Position numbers and translations under genes: made by a program. This document shows, piece after piece, positions 8,975 through 18,309 of a stretch of 64,000 nucleotides of DNA. Every line of letters begins with the position of its first letter. Position 1 is the stretch's first letter. The stretch lies in the NCBI RefSeq assembly GCF_902859855.1, contig NZ_CADIKH010000004.1, positions 248,001-312,000 of the forward strand. Reading direction: 5' to 3'. The notes beneath the pieces were generated by a model. That model was not told the DNA's origin and searched no databases. It saw only the letters and a program-made list of their open reading frames with translations. Source of the DNA: Paraburkholderia humisilvae (GTDB taxonomy: Bacteria > Pseudomonadota > Gammaproteobacteria > Burkholderiales > Burkholderiaceae).

Positions 8975-10183
8975 TCACACCGCCGCCGGATCGGAACGAT
9001 GCACCGCGATCCCTTCCATCGGGTCGAGTTCGGCGCGCCACGGCGCACGCGCGATCATCCTGCGCGTATCGTCGTAACCGGCCGTCCAGCGCCGCTCGAT
9101 GCCGATCGCCGAAAAATCGATGTCCTTGTGCAGATCGTGGCCGCACGAGCGCGGCGCATCCAGTTCGATCACCTGCATCGTCGTGCCACAGCCCCAGTCG
9201 AGCAGTTGCTTCACCGCGTCGCTGTCGCGCTGTTCCCTGGTCATATGCTTGCCCAGTTCGCGAATCACGTGACGCAGGTTGTGAATCTGCTTCTGGCGTT
9301 CGAGGTGGCTCTCCGCGCGGCTCGAATACTGGATGTCGCGCTGTCTCGTCATCGCCTCGCGAATCGACTCCGGTTCGGGTCCATGCACGGGCCACAACTG
9401 CACGGTGAAAATCACCGAATCGCGGCGCGGCCGATCGTCGAGCACCGCTTCGAGCGGCGTGTTCGAATAGATGCCGCCATCCCAGAACGCTTCACCGCCG
9501 ATGCGCACCGACGGAAAGCCCGGCGGAAACGCGGCCGATGCCATCACGTGATCCACCGCGAGCGGCATGTCGCGGTTCGTGAAGTAATGCATATGCCCGC
9601 TGCTCACGCCGACGGTGCCGACCGTCAGACGCATCTGCCGCGCGTTCAGGCAATCGAAATCGACCAGCGACGCAAGGGTGTCGCGCAGCGGCTCGGTGTG
9701 ATAGAACGCGGCCCGCTCCGGGCCGACTGCGCCATACAGGCCGAACCACGCATCGGCGCGCGGCGTGAAGAATGACGGAATGCCGTGCGTGATGACCGAC
9801 ATGTCGCGCAGCCACTCGATCACGCTCGCCGGCAAGCCGCAAAAACCGGACGGCAAGCCGTTCATCGCCGTCATGCAGCTGTCATTCCACGTGACCCGGT
9901 TCCAGAACTCCCGCAGCCGCGCAAGCCGCTTGCCTGCCGGATTGCCGGCGATGATCGCGCCGTTGATCGCGCCGATCGACGTGCCGATCACCCAGTCGGG
10001 CTCGATGCCCGCGTCGTGCAACGCATGAAAGACGCCCGCCTGATAGGCGCCGAGCGCCCCGCCGCCTTGCAGCACCAGCACGACCTGACCGCGAATATCG
10101 CCGCGCAGCCCGCTGCCGGACGACGGTGGTTGCTCGTGCGCGCGCGGCGTGCCTGCGCCGCCCCCCTCTCCATGTTCTGCCAT
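8975..10183 (-). CDS. Patatin-like phospholipase (DUF3734 type)
   Basis: A serine lipid hydrolase of the patatin family, 402 residues. It has the oxyanion loop GGGALGAYQAG (residues 40-50), the nucleophile elbow GTSIG with Ser69, and the second dyad residue in DGGIYSNTP. The C-terminal part, with DIQYSSR and a QKQIHNLRHVI helix, matches the DUF3734 extension common in proteobacterial patatins. ATG at 10183 has GGAG seven bases upstream; the longer open frame adds an Arg-rich segment that looks non-coding. It lies downstream of the Tad genes on the same strand after a 143-base gap. It resembles the patatin at 38883. The substrate is unknown. Confidence 0.9.
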   Translation of the reverse strand: MAEHGEGGGAGTPRAHEQPPSSGSGLRGDIRGQVVLVLQGGGALGAYQAGVFHALHDAGIEPDWVIGTSIGAINGAIIAGNPAGKRLARLREFWNRVTWNDSCMTAMNGLPSGFCGLPASVIEWLRDMSVITHGIPSFFTPRADAWFGLYGAVGPERAAFYHTEPLRDTLASLVDFDCLNARQMRLTVGTVGVSSGHMHYFTNRDMPLAVDHVMASAAFPPGFPSVRIGGEAFWDGGIYSNTPLEAVLDDRPRRDSVIFTVQLWPVHGPEPESIREAMTRQRDIQYSSRAESHLERQKQIHNLRHVIRELGKHMTREQRDSDAVKQLLDWGCGTTMQVIELDAPRSCGHDLHKDIDFSAIGIERRWTAGYDDTRRMIARAPWRAELDPMEGIAVHRSDPAAV

Positions 10184-10326
10184 CGTGCTTCTCCGTTGAC
10201 GAAACGACGCCCGCCGGGGTTGCGGCCGGACGCGGCACGACAGAACCGGCGGGCAGTCACACGATAGCGTACCTTCGTGTCGCGCGCAGCAGCGCGACGC
10301 ACGGCGCGGCCCGTCACCGCGTGGCG

Positions 10327-10512
10327 TCAGTGCGAGAAAAGACGATAGGTGAAAAACAGCAGCGCGACGGCGGCGGCCGTGTAGGCGCATCCTTTCAGCA
10401 GCGCCATCCAGCGTACCCCGCTGTGGTGGCGTGCGAGCCGGGGCCGCGCCGGATTCAGCGAGTCTTCCGCAAGCGACGTGGTGAAGCGCACTGTTTCATC
10501 GATCATGTGCAT
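10327..10512 (-). CDS. Small single-pass membrane protein at the end of the Tad locus
   Basis: A 61-residue protein with a polar head and one hydrophobic helix at about residues 38-57 (MALLKGCAYTAAAVALLFFT), then a short YRLFSH tail. ATG at 10512 follows GGAGG with an eight-base spacer. It starts 55 bases after tadG on the same strand, so it is probably the last gene of the pilus transcript. The family was not recognised and any pilus role is inferred from position alone. Confidence 0.65.
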   Translation of the reverse strand: MHMIDETVRFTTSLAEDSLNPARPRLARHHSGVRWMALLKGCAYTAAAVALLFFTYRLFSH

Positions 10513-10566
10513 CGTTCGTTCCTCCTTCGAGCGGTTGCTGTCTTCGTCGGGCACGGCGGCCACCGT

Positions 10567-11958
10567 CTACTTCGAGATACGCAGGATCTGCGACGCGAGT
10601 TGCGAATAGCACGGCTGCAGGTCCGCCGGCGTCGCCGCGTAGCAATAGACACCGACCGGCTGCTTAGGGTTGTAGCAGCGCGAGGGTCCGTTGGCGACGT
10701 TCGCGATGCATTTGAGGATATCCGAGCCAAGCTCGCCGTCCGGACCTTTGCCGACGGTCAGGTACGGCCCGTAGCCGAGCGCGAATACGTAGATGCCTTC
10801 GGAGCGCGCCTGCGCGGCCATCGCCTCGAGCAGATTGCGCGACGCGCGATTGATGTTCTGATAGCGCACCGTGTAGCTCGCACCGTTCATATTTTGCGTG
10901 ACGACACGCGGCGTGTTCGTGACAATCGGGAACGTCACGGTCGGCTCGGATGCCGCGTGCGCGTTGTAGTTCGCCGGCAAATGGTCGACCGTCGCCGCGG
11001 TCTTGCTGTAGCAGTTGCCCGACATCGCCTGGCTCGTCTGCACCCCCATCTGGTACAGGCCGCCCGGGTTGTCGGTCTGGTTCGAACCGGTCGGCGGATC
11101 GTCCGACGACACGATCGTGCCGGTGTTGGTCGTACAGGTTTTCGTCATCGGGAACGCCGACGAGAAGCTGTTCGGCGCACCGTCCGAGAAGAACACGATC
11201 ACGCGCAGGCTCGACGGCTGGGTGATCACATGATTGAGCTGCCAGCGCGCATTCCACACCGCCTCTTCCGAATTCGTGTTGCCGTTGAACGAGTAACCGT
11301 TGATCAGGTTGGTCATCGTCGTGCGGTCGAAGCCGCGCGCGTTGGCTGCCTTGAATGGCACGTCGACCACCGTGCCGGTCGCGAAATGCATTAGCGCGAC
11401 GCGGTCGTTGGTCACGTCGAAGTTGTTCAGAAAGTTGACCGAACTCGTGCGCACCGCTTTTTGCGTGGTCGAATCGCTCATCGAGCTGGTCGTGTCGATC
11501 ACGAACGCCATGTCGAGGTCGCGCCGGATCGATTCCGATGACGTCGCCACCGAAAGCGACCTGTAGCCGATCAACTGGGTAAACGTCGTCGGCACCTTCG
11601 CCTGCGCGGCGATGTCGATGGTCACCGTGCCGTTGTTGAAGGTGACCGAAGGCGTTTGCAGCGTCGCTGTCGAATTGAGGAAACCGCTCGGATAGTTCGC
11701 TGCGAAAAACGCGGTCGCGGCCTGCTGAGCGTTCGTCATCTGCTGGGCTGGCGTGTTGCCGCGGGTGACCGCCTGGCCCGCGGCAATCGCGGCGCCGTCG
11801 GCCGCGGCGTCGAGCTTGGCCTTCACCATGTAACCCAGCCCCGCGTCGAGCGCGAGGCCAAGGCCCGCCAGCAGCATCGCAAGCGACGCCACGACGACTA
11901 TGCTGACCGCGCCTTGCTGGCGCTTTTTCGATGTTGTTTTCACGGCATCCCCCCGCAT
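10567..11958 (-). CDS. tadG: TadG-like pilus assembly protein with von Willebrand factor A domain
   Basis: The N-terminus carries the TadE/TadG-type membrane segment (QQGAVSIVVVASLAMLLAGL), followed by a pseudopilin-like stretch (LDAAADGAAIAAGQAV). A VWA domain begins near residue 150 with the metal-site motif DTTSSMS, a variant of DxSxS, and continues through VIVFFSDGAPNS. TadG proteins are thought to anchor or help assemble the Flp fibre in the envelope. Several cysteines in the C-terminal half suggest a periplasmic, disulfide-bonded domain. A GTG at 11943 following GGGGGA is an alternative start that would remove five residues. It is the distal structural gene of the Tad locus. Confidence 0.88.
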   Translation of the reverse strand: MRGDAVKTTSKKRQQGAVSIVVVASLAMLLAGLGLALDAGLGYMVKAKLDAAADGAAIAAGQAVTRGNTPAQQMTNAQQAATAFFAANYPSGFLNSTATLQTPSVTFNNGTVTIDIAAQAKVPTTFTQLIGYRSLSVATSSESIRRDLDMAFVIDTTSSMSDSTTQKAVRTSSVNFLNNFDVTNDRVALMHFATGTVVDVPFKAANARGFDRTTMTNLINGYSFNGNTNSEEAVWNARWQLNHVITQPSSLRVIVFFSDGAPNSFSSAFPMTKTCTTNTGTIVSSDDPPTGSNQTDNPGGLYQMGVQTSQAMSGNCYSKTAATVDHLPANYNAHAASEPTVTFPIVTNTPRVVTQNMNGASYTVRYQNINRASRNLLEAMAAQARSEGIYVFALGYGPYLTVGKGPDGELGSDILKCIANVANGPSRCYNPKQPVGVYCYAATPADLQPCYSQLASQILRISK

Positions 11959-11986
11959 CGCTCATTATCCTGAGCGTGTTCCGCAT

Positions 11987-12658
11987 TCAGAAAACGGTCA
12001 TGGCATACAGATTCGGCGACAGCGCCGGCGTCTTCAGTATCGAACCGAGATTCAGTCCGCCAATCAGCGGCTGCTGCACGTAAAAGGCCTCGACCGCGTA
12101 CGCGATCTGTCCGTTCGATAGTTGCCCCTGCAACAGGCTGACTTGCGGCGAAGTCTTGCCTGGGCTCGGCAGGCCGGCGCAACTGCCGGTGCCGTCGGTC
12201 GCCCATGACGTGCCGCTGCTGCCGCAGTTCCACAGCTTGCTTGACGCGGATGTGTCATTGCCGCTGGTCCAGCGGTATTGCGCGACGACGACACCGGTGC
12301 AGTTGTTGTTATTCACATCGCAATTGTTGTTGCCGATGATCTGCGTGATGTAGATCATCCCGTGCGCGGTCATATTGAGCGGCGGCGTGGTCATCGTCAG
12401 CGACGACATGATCGTTTGCATCGGGAACGTCAGCGAGGCGCGCGACGCGAGGTTCGCGCCTTCGCGGCTCACGTTGATCAGGATCATCTGCGCCTGCATG
12501 TTGCGCGCGAAGTCGACCACCGGCAGTGCGACCGCCACCAGAATAGGCAGCAACAGCGCCATCTCGATCGCCGCGGCGCCGCGCGCGCGGCATCTCGCGA
12601 TGCGAGCCGTCCTGCGCTTGCGTGCGACGGCCGTCCGTGGGTTCGTCGGGTGGTTCAT
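11987..12658 (-). CDS. TadE/TadF-like pseudopilin
   Basis: A 223-residue protein with a basic N-terminus and the TadE signature RGAAAIEMALLLPILVAVALPVVDFAR, in which the glutamate after the cleavage region is conserved. The rest is a periplasmic domain rich in Asn, Ser and Thr with Cys pairs. TadE and TadF are pseudopilins cleaved by TadV and needed for Flp pilus assembly. The start at 12658 has AGGAGGT directly upstream and lies four bases after the preceding gene's stop, so translation is probably coupled. It is in the TadF position, but the sequence alone does not separate TadE from TadF. Confidence 0.85.
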   Translation of the reverse strand: MNHPTNPRTAVARKRRTARIARCRARGAAAIEMALLLPILVAVALPVVDFARNMQAQMILINVSREGANLASRASLTFPMQTIMSSLTMTTPPLNMTAHGMIYITQIIGNNNCDVNNNNCTGVVVAQYRWTSGNDTSASSKLWNCGSSGTSWATDGTGSCAGLPSPGKTSPQVSLLQGQLSNGQIAYAVEAFYVQQPLIGGLNLGSILKTPALSPNLYAMTVF

Positions 12659-12662
12659 TGCG

Positions 12663-13214
12663 TCAACCTCCTGAGAAACCTTCGTTGCGCATCGTCGCGG
12701 CGACGCTGAACGTATACAACCCGTTCGGGAAGAACGGCCGCGCAAGCGGCGTCAACAGCGGCCACGAGCAGTTCAGCTGCAACACGATGATGTCGCCCGG
12801 ATTGCCGAACATCGAACTCGAATAGCTGCCTTGCGTCGCGTAGTTGCTGCTCTGACCGTTGATCGTGATCGTGTAGCTCGGCGACACCATGTTGTATAGG
12901 CCCATCGAGCTGTTCTTGATCTCCTGGATCACCGCCAGATAGCGTTGCTGGTCCGACGCATCCGGGTCGAGGTTGCTCTGTCCGGTCACCGCATAGCGCG
13001 CGCCTTCGCGCACCGCATATTGCATCGTCAGATTCACCCACAGCGACACGCACAGGTCCATTCCGACAAACACCAGCAATAAAAGCAATGGCGCGATCAG
13101 CGCGAATTCGACGGCGGCCGCGCCGCGCTGCCGGCGGCGTGCCACCGCGGTTCGCTGCGTTCCCGGCTTGCGGTGCATTGCCCGTGTGCTTCGCATCGGC
13201 GAGCGCATGTTCAT
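12663..13214 (-). CDS. tadE: TadE-like pseudopilin
   Basis: A 183-residue protein with the motif RGAAAVEFALIAPLLLLLVFVGMD, the pseudopilin signal and transmembrane helix with the conserved Glu. A small periplasmic domain follows (REGARYAVTG, then a C-terminal LNCSWPLLTPLA region). It is presumably processed by TadV and acts in pilus assembly at the inner membrane. ATG at 13214 is preferred because AAGGAG lies five bases upstream; a GTG at 13220 would overlap that site. It follows tadC by 35 bases. Confidence 0.87.
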   Translation of the reverse strand: MNMRSPMRSTRAMHRKPGTQRTAVARRRQRGAAAVEFALIAPLLLLLVFVGMDLCVSLWVNLTMQYAVREGARYAVTGQSNLDPDASDQQRYLAVIQEIKNSSMGLYNMVSPSYTITINGQSSNYATQGSYSSSMFGNPGDIIVLQLNCSWPLLTPLARPFFPNGLYTFSVAATMRNEGFSGG

Positions 13215-13249
13215 GTTCACTCCTTGTCGCTTCGCATTCGCGCGTTCCG

Positions 13250-14212
13250 TTAGCCGCCGATACGCTGGACGGCCGGCGCCAGCATCCGCATCGTCTGGAT
13301 CGCGGCCGGCCCGATCAGCACGATCAACAGCGTCGGGAAGATAAAGAAGATCAGCGGAAACAGCAGCTTCAAGGCGATCTTCGCGGCCGTTTCTTCCGCA
13401 CGCAGGCGGCGCTTCGTGCGCAGGTTGTCGGTGTACACGCGCAATGAATCGCCGATGCTCGTGCCGAAGCGGTCCGCCTGGATCAGCATCGTCGTCAGCG
13501 TGTCGATGTCCTCGACGCCGGTGCGTAGCGCAAGGTTGCGCAACGCCTTGTCGCGGCCCGAGCCGGCGCGCAGCTCAAGCAGCACCAGTTCGAATTCATC
13601 GCGCAGCGCCTTGCTGCGCGTGCCGATCTCTTCGGTCACGCGCGCGAGCGCCGCATCGAAGCCGAGACCCGCTTCGACGCAGACGGTCATCAGATCGACC
13701 GCGTCGGGCAGATCCTCGAACAGCATCAGCTTGCGGCGCTCGATCAGCCGCGCGAGCACGCCGTTGGGCAGATAGAAACCGAATGCCGATGCCCCCAGCA
13801 CGGTCGCCAGCGCGAACGCGGGCGGCGCGTTATGCAGCTTCGCTGACAGCGACAGCAGCGCAAGCGCGGGCAACGCGAGCGCCAGCACCGTCTTCGCGCC
13901 GAAGTAGATCGCCGGCGCCGATTCGCTACGCAGCCCCGCATTCAGAAAGCGCACACGCAGCAGCGAGTCGTTCCAGTTCTCCTTCGGTAACGAGAACTTC
14001 GCGACACGCGACGACACCTGCGCGATCCTCTCGACCCACTTGCCGTCGTCCTGTTGCATCGCCGCTTGCGGATCGGTTTCACCGGCGGGTACGCCGATCT
14101 GTCCAATGCGCCGCCTCAGCGGATCGGGTCGCATCAGGCTCATCCCTTTGAGCACCGCGCTAAATACGATCACGAACAACAACACAAGCACCGCGATCTG
14201 GTCGATTCTCAT
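13250..14212 (-). CDS. tadC: Tad secretion inner-membrane protein TadC (GspF family)
   Basis: A 320-residue T2SF/GspF-domain protein. It has an N-terminal membrane helix (LVLLFVIVFSAVLKG), two mid-protein hydrophobic segments, and the cytoplasmic F domain (FEDLPDAVDLMTVCVEAGLGFDAAL, then DTLTTMLIQADRFGTSIGDSLR). A terminal membrane helix follows (LLFPLIFFIFPTLLIVLIGPA). TadB and TadC form the membrane platform driven by TadA. The order tadA-tadB-tadC is the usual one. The start at 14212 has only a weak ribosome-binding site, so it may be translated with tadB. Confidence 0.93.
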   Translation of the reverse strand: MRIDQIAVLVLLFVIVFSAVLKGMSLMRPDPLRRRIGQIGVPAGETDPQAAMQQDDGKWVERIAQVSSRVAKFSLPKENWNDSLLRVRFLNAGLRSESAPAIYFGAKTVLALALPALALLSLSAKLHNAPPAFALATVLGASAFGFYLPNGVLARLIERRKLMLFEDLPDAVDLMTVCVEAGLGFDAALARVTEEIGTRSKALRDEFELVLLELRAGSGRDKALRNLALRTGVEDIDTLTTMLIQADRFGTSIGDSLRVYTDNLRTKRRLRAEETAAKIALKLLFPLIFFIFPTLLIVLIGPAAIQTMRMLAPAVQRIGG

Positions 14213-14296
14213 ACACTTCGGGTTGCCCCGCCCCCGTTCAATCGTTGTAGTCGTCGTAGTCGGTTCATGCGTCGCATCCGTGTTGAATGACGGATC

Positions 14297-15274
14297 TCAT
14301 ACGTGGATTCGCACGATCTTGCGCGACCAGAAGATGCCCAGCACCATGAACACCAACGCCGTGGACGCGAGCTTCATGCCGGCCGTGTCCGTCCAGAAAA
14401 TGCGCATCAGCCCCGGGTTGATCAACATGATCACGCCGCCGAGCGCGAACGGCAGCAGGCACAAAATCCACGCCGACAGCCGCCCTTCGGCTGACAGCAC
14501 GCGTACCTTGCCAAGCAGCTTCAGGCGCTCGCGAATGATCGTGCTGATGTTGTGGAGAATCTCCGCGAGATTGCCGCCCGCCTCGCGTTGGATCAGCACC
14601 GCGATCACGAAGTAGCGCAGGTCGTCGAGCGGGACGCGCGTCACCATGTTTTGCAGCGCGTCGCTCATCGATGAGCCGAAGTTGATCTCGTCGAACGCGA
14701 GCTTGAACTCGCCGCCCAGCGGCTCGGGCATTTCGTCGCCGACCATGCCGAGCGCGCTCGGAAACGAATGGCCGGCCAGCATCGCGCGCGCGACGAGGTC
14801 GGCGGCTTCCGGCAACTGCTGTTCGAGCTGCTTCATGCGCTTCGCGCGCTTGTGACGTACGACCCACCATGGCAACGGCGCACATAACGCAGCCAGCACA
14901 AGCGCGATAAAAAGCGGTTGGTGCATCACCAGTGCAACCGCCAGCGCACCGACCGCGCACGCTCCGACGTAGGTGAAGAAGCGCTTGATGGTCCAGTCGA
15001 GCCCCGCTTGCAGCAGCAAGCGCTGCAATGCCTGAGAGCGCGGCAGGCTCATCAGCAGGCGCGCGATCAACGACGCGTCGTCGCGGCCGCCGTTCTTCAG
15101 GATCGAGGCCGGACCGGCGTCGGCGTCCGACGGTGTCGCGAGCGCGTGCACACGCGCTTTCACGCGTTTGACCGCCGCGCCGTGCTTGCTGTGCCACCAC
15201 AGGTACGCGCCTTCGATCGCCAGCACCGTCGCGATGAACAGCAGCACGACGAAGCCGATAAACGACGTATTCAT
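14297..15274 (-). CDS. tadB: Tad secretion inner-membrane protein TadB (GspF family)
   Basis: A 325-residue T2SF-domain platform protein paired with TadC. It has an N-terminal helix (FIGFVVLLFIATVLAIEGAYLWW), two helices near residues 105-150, the F-domain core (LPEAADLVARAMLAGHSFPSAL, then QREAGGNLAEILHNISTIIRER), and two C-terminal helices. It acts in the inner membrane to couple TadA ATP hydrolysis to pilin extrusion. ATG at 15274 is preceded by AAAGGAG with a six-base spacer. Confidence 0.93.
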   Translation of the reverse strand: MNTSFIGFVVLLFIATVLAIEGAYLWWHSKHGAAVKRVKARVHALATPSDADAGPASILKNGGRDDASLIARLLMSLPRSQALQRLLLQAGLDWTIKRFFTYVGACAVGALAVALVMHQPLFIALVLAALCAPLPWWVVRHKRAKRMKQLEQQLPEAADLVARAMLAGHSFPSALGMVGDEMPEPLGGEFKLAFDEINFGSSMSDALQNMVTRVPLDDLRYFVIAVLIQREAGGNLAEILHNISTIIRERLKLLGKVRVLSAEGRLSAWILCLLPFALGGVIMLINPGLMRIFWTDTAGMKLASTALVFMVLGIFWSRKIVRIHV

Positions 15275-15318
15275 GTCCTGCTCCTTTGGGTCGCTGTCTT
15301 CACGTCTGCCCGGCGCCG

Positions 15319-16695
15319 TTACACTTCAAAGCGCCGCGCCGGATCGAACACGCTGTCCGGCAGCGACAACCCGAATGCGGCAAGTCGCTCGCAAAACTTC
15401 GGCCGCACGCCGGTCGCGCAGAAATAGCCGCGCACGGTGCCGTCCTGGTCGACACCGGTGCGCTTGAACGTGAAGATCTCCTGCGTGTTGATCACCTCGC
15501 CTTCCATGCCGGTGATCTCCTGAATGCTCATCAGCTTGCGGCGTCCGTCCGTCAGGCGCGACGCCTGCACGACCACCGACACCGCGGACGCGATCTGCTG
15601 GCGCATCGCCTTCACCGGCATCGAGATGCCGCCCATCGACACCATGTTTTCCAGGCGCGTCAGCGCATCGCGCGGCGTATTCGCGTGCAGCGTCGCCATC
15701 GATCCTTCGTGGCCGGTGTTCATCGCGTGCAGCATGTCGAGCGCTTCGCCGCCGCGCACTTCGCCGAGCACGATGCGGTCGGGCCGCATCCGCAGCGCGT
15801 TGCGCACCAGCGCACGCTGCGAGATTTCGCCCTTGCCTTCGATGTTCGGCGGACGCGTTTCGAGGCGCAGCACGTGTTCCTGCCGCAGTTGCAGTTCGGC
15901 GGCGTCCTCGATCGTCACGATGCGCTCGTCGCCGGGAATAAAGCCCGACAGCAGGTTCAGCAAGGTCGTCTTGCCGCTGCCGGTGCCGCCTGAAATCAGC
16001 ACGTTGAGCTTCGACTTGATCAGCGCTTCGAGCATCTGCGCCATCGCCGACGTGAAGCTGCGGTTGTTCAGCATGTCGTCGACCGTCAGCGGATTCACCG
16101 CGAAACGGCGGATCGATACGAGCGGCCCGTCGATCGCCGACGGCGGAATGATCGCGTTGACCCGCGAACCGTCCGGCAGCCGCGCATCGACCATCGGCGT
16201 CGATTCATCGATACGACGGCCCACGCGCGACACGATCCGCTCGATCACTTTCATCAGATGCGCGTCGTCGTAGAACGTGATGTCGGTCAGTTCGAGCTTG
16301 CCGCGCCGTTCGACGTACACATGCTGCGACGTGTTCACCAGAATGTCCGACACCGTCGGATCGTTGAGCAGCGGTTCGAGCGGGCCAAGGCCGAGCATTT
16401 CGTCCTGGACGTCCTGTACCAGGCGCTTGCGCTCGAACTCGTTCATCGGCACTTTGTCTTCGTCGACGATCCGCTCGACCAGTTGGGCGAGCTCGCGCTT
16501 CACCTGTTCGGTCGACAGCCGCTGCAGCTTGTCCAGTTCGACGCGTTCGATAATCGTCTGGTGGATGCTCATCTTCAGCTGCTGGTACGCCTGGCGCGCC
16601 GCCTTCGTATCCTGCGATGCGCAAGAGGCCGCGCCCGCGGCCGGCGTGTCGGCGACAAGGTCGCTTTGCATCAGGAGTTGCTCGCGCAATGACAT
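15319..16695 (-). CDS. tadA: Tad pilus assembly ATPase TadA (CpaF)
   Basis: The secretion ATPase of the VirB11/PulE superfamily that powers Flp pilus assembly, 458 residues. Walker A is GGTGSGKT (residues 236-243). An Asp box ([10 protein letters not shown]), a Walker B-like [14 protein letters not shown] and the His box [15 protein letters not shown] follow in order. The N-terminal domain has the CpaF-type [21 protein letters not shown] at 16695 has GGAG six bases upstream. It sits between tadZ and tadB. Confidence 0.95.
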   Translation of the reverse strand: MSLREQLLMQSDLVADTPAAGAASCASQDTKAARQAYQQLKMSIHQTIIERVELDKLQRLSTEQVKRELAQLVERIVDEDKVPMNEFERKRLVQDVQDEMLGLGPLEPLLNDPTVSDILVNTSQHVYVERRGKLELTDITFYDDAHLMKVIERIVSRVGRRIDESTPMVDARLPDGSRVNAIIPPSAIDGPLVSIRRFAVNPLTVDDMLNNRSFTSAMAQMLEALIKSKLNVLISGGTGSGKTTLLNLLSGFIPGDERIVTIEDAAELQLRQEHVLRLETRPPNIEGKGEISQRALVRNALRMRPDRIVLGEVRGGEALDMLHAMNTGHEGSMATLHANTPRDALTRLENMVSMGGISMPVKAMRQQIASAVSVVVQASRLTDGRRKLMSIQEITGMEGEVINTQEIFTFKRTGVDQDGTVRGYFCATGVRPKFCERLAAFGLSLPDSVFDPARRFEV

Positions 16696-16728
16696 GCTGG
16701 TCTCCGGCTGGATGGTGCGCTTCGTGTA

Positions 16729-17931
16729 TTAGTGGCCAGGCTTCAGTTGCTGCCGCGTGCCCGGTTTCGCCGTGAAAAGCCGCGCGAACATCCGTTTGCG
16801 CGGCGCGGTTTCGAGCGGACACAGCAGCGTCGCGAGTGCATCGATGCTTTTCGTCAGCGCGCCGTTCTTCGCCACCGTATAGAGCGGCACGCCCTGGTTC
16901 ACCGCATGGCGTGCGCTTTTTGCGTCGTGCGGCAGCAGGTGCGCGGGCTTCATGCCAAGCGTGCGCTCGATTGCGTCGAGCCCGACCTGCTCGCGCTTGT
17001 CGTAGTGGTTGACGATCAGCCGTGTCTTGCTCGATGCGTAGCCCAACTGGCCGAACAGGTCGAGCAGGCGCCGCGTCGCGTGCAGATGCGGCACGGTCTG
17101 CTGCAGCACCACGCCGACCGCATCGCTCTGGTCGAGCACGTGAATCGACAGCGGATTGATGCTCTGGCCGACGTCGCACAGCACAATGTCGTACTGGTCG
17201 CGCACCAGCGCGAGCACGCGCTGCAGATGCGATGCGCGCAGTTCGGCCGCCTTGACCGGGTCGCCCGCGCCCGCGAGCACATCGAGATTCGGATGCACGC
17301 GTGCGACGCAGGCTTCGAAGAAGGCTGCGTCGAGCCGGTCGATCTGCGTGCCGAGGTCGTACAGCGTCGCGGGCGGCGTCTTGTCCGACAGCAGCAGATT
17401 CGCATCGGCGAATTGCTGATTCAGGTCGATCAGCAGCACGCGCTTGTCGCGCGCAGCCGCGAGTGCGTAGCCCACGTTGGCCGTGAGCAGCGTCGTGCCG
17501 CAACCGCCCTTGCCGGCGGCGAACGCCAGCACGCGTCCCGCGCGGCGCGTGTGCGCGTTCTTCTTGCCGGCGACGTGCGCGAGCTCGCGCGCGAACGCGG
17601 TCGCGTCGAGCGGCCATGACAGCACATGGCGCACGCCCGCGCGCATCGCGGCCTTCAGCATGTCGGTCGACACCTCGGCGGTGACCAGCATGCAGCTGAG
17701 ATTCGGCGCGTGCCCGCTGGCCTCCTCGATCGCTGCAAGGTCGGCGGCCGCAAGCGTGCTGTCTTCGATGATCAGCAGATCGGCCTTTCTGATCAGCGAC
17801 GCGTGTTTCACCAGCGCTCGCGCAGCGCCCGATTCGGTCCGCAGCGTGTGCGCGATGCCGCTATCGCGCAGCATCGCGCCGATTTGCGTGGCGCATGTGT
17901 CGTTCGCCGAAACCAGAAGAATATCGATCAT
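16729..17931 (-). CDS. tadZ: Pilus localisation protein TadZ (CpaE)
   Basis: A 400-residue protein with an atypical receiver domain (residues 1-115) joined to a ParA/MinD-like ATPase domain. Asp57 in LLIIEDSTL is near the receiver acidic position. The P-loop is the deviant KGGCGTT (141-147), lacking the usual lysine before the final Thr; departures of this kind are known in TadZ/CpaE. Other MinD-like motifs are LLIDLNQQFADAN and IVLCDVGQSI. TadZ proteins place the pilus machine at the cell pole. ATG at 17931 follows GGGAGAG. Confidence 0.9.
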   Translation of the reverse strand: MIDILLVSANDTCATQIGAMLRDSGIAHTLRTESGAARALVKHASLIRKADLLIIEDSTLAAADLAAIEEASGHAPNLSCMLVTAEVSTDMLKAAMRAGVRHVLSWPLDATAFARELAHVAGKKNAHTRRAGRVLAFAAGKGGCGTTLLTANVGYALAAARDKRVLLIDLNQQFADANLLLSDKTPPATLYDLGTQIDRLDAAFFEACVARVHPNLDVLAGAGDPVKAAELRASHLQRVLALVRDQYDIVLCDVGQSINPLSIHVLDQSDAVGVVLQQTVPHLHATRRLLDLFGQLGYASSKTRLIVNHYDKREQVGLDAIERTLGMKPAHLLPHDAKSARHAVNQGVPLYTVAKNGALTKSIDALATLLCPLETAPRKRMFARLFTAKPGTRQQLKPGH

Positions 17932-17952
17932 GTTGACTCTCCCTCACCACCT

Positions 17953-17981
17953 GTGCCGGGCCGGTCTACTCGGGCCGGCAC
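17953..17981 (-). other. Intercistronic hairpin between the lipoprotein gene and tadZ
   Basis: GTGCCGG at 17953-17959 pairs with CCGGCAC at 17975-17981 around a 15-base loop that can pair further. It lies in the 55-base gap and has no U-tract. It could affect mRNA processing or be incidental. Confidence 0.25.
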
Positions 17982-17986
17982 GCGGA

Positions 17987-18280
17987 TTAGTTGCTCGTCC
18001 CGCTGCCGACGCCAATCGCGAAGACGTTGGTCGGCGGCGTCGGCGCGGTGAATGACTTGAAGTACGCGGTCTGCGCGGCATCGGCCGCGCGTCCGTCGAC
18101 GCCCGCGACCGGATTGGTGTTATTCGATGCGTCCGGGTTGAGCGTCTGCATCTCGCGGATTTGCGTGACGGCAGAGCCGAAGTTGTGGTCCCAGGCCGGC
18201 GTCGACGTCAGGCATCCGCCGAGCGCCGCGCATGCGCCGAGACTGATTGCAATGCGCAGCAGGATCTGGAATGTGTTCAT
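17987..18280 (-). CDS. Small lipoprotein in the Tad locus
   Basis: A 97-residue protein with a lipoprotein signal: hydrophobic helix ILLRIAISLGACAALGG and lipobox LGGC with Cys23 as the acylation site. The mature part is short and polar, with SAVTQIREMQTLNPDASNN and GVDGRAADAAQTAYFKSF. The placement between the secretin gene and tadZ suggests an outer-membrane pilotin or secretin-associated role, as CpaD- or RcpB-like proteins have elsewhere. The sequence is too short to assign to either. ATG at 18280 has GGAG six bases upstream. Confidence 0.7.
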   Translation of the reverse strand: MNTFQILLRIAISLGACAALGGCLTSTPAWDHNFGSAVTQIREMQTLNPDASNNTNPVAGVDGRAADAAQTAYFKSFTAPTPPTNVFAIGVGSGTSN

Positions 18281-18309
18281 GCTGGTCTCCATCGATAGGG
18301 TTCAGCGAG

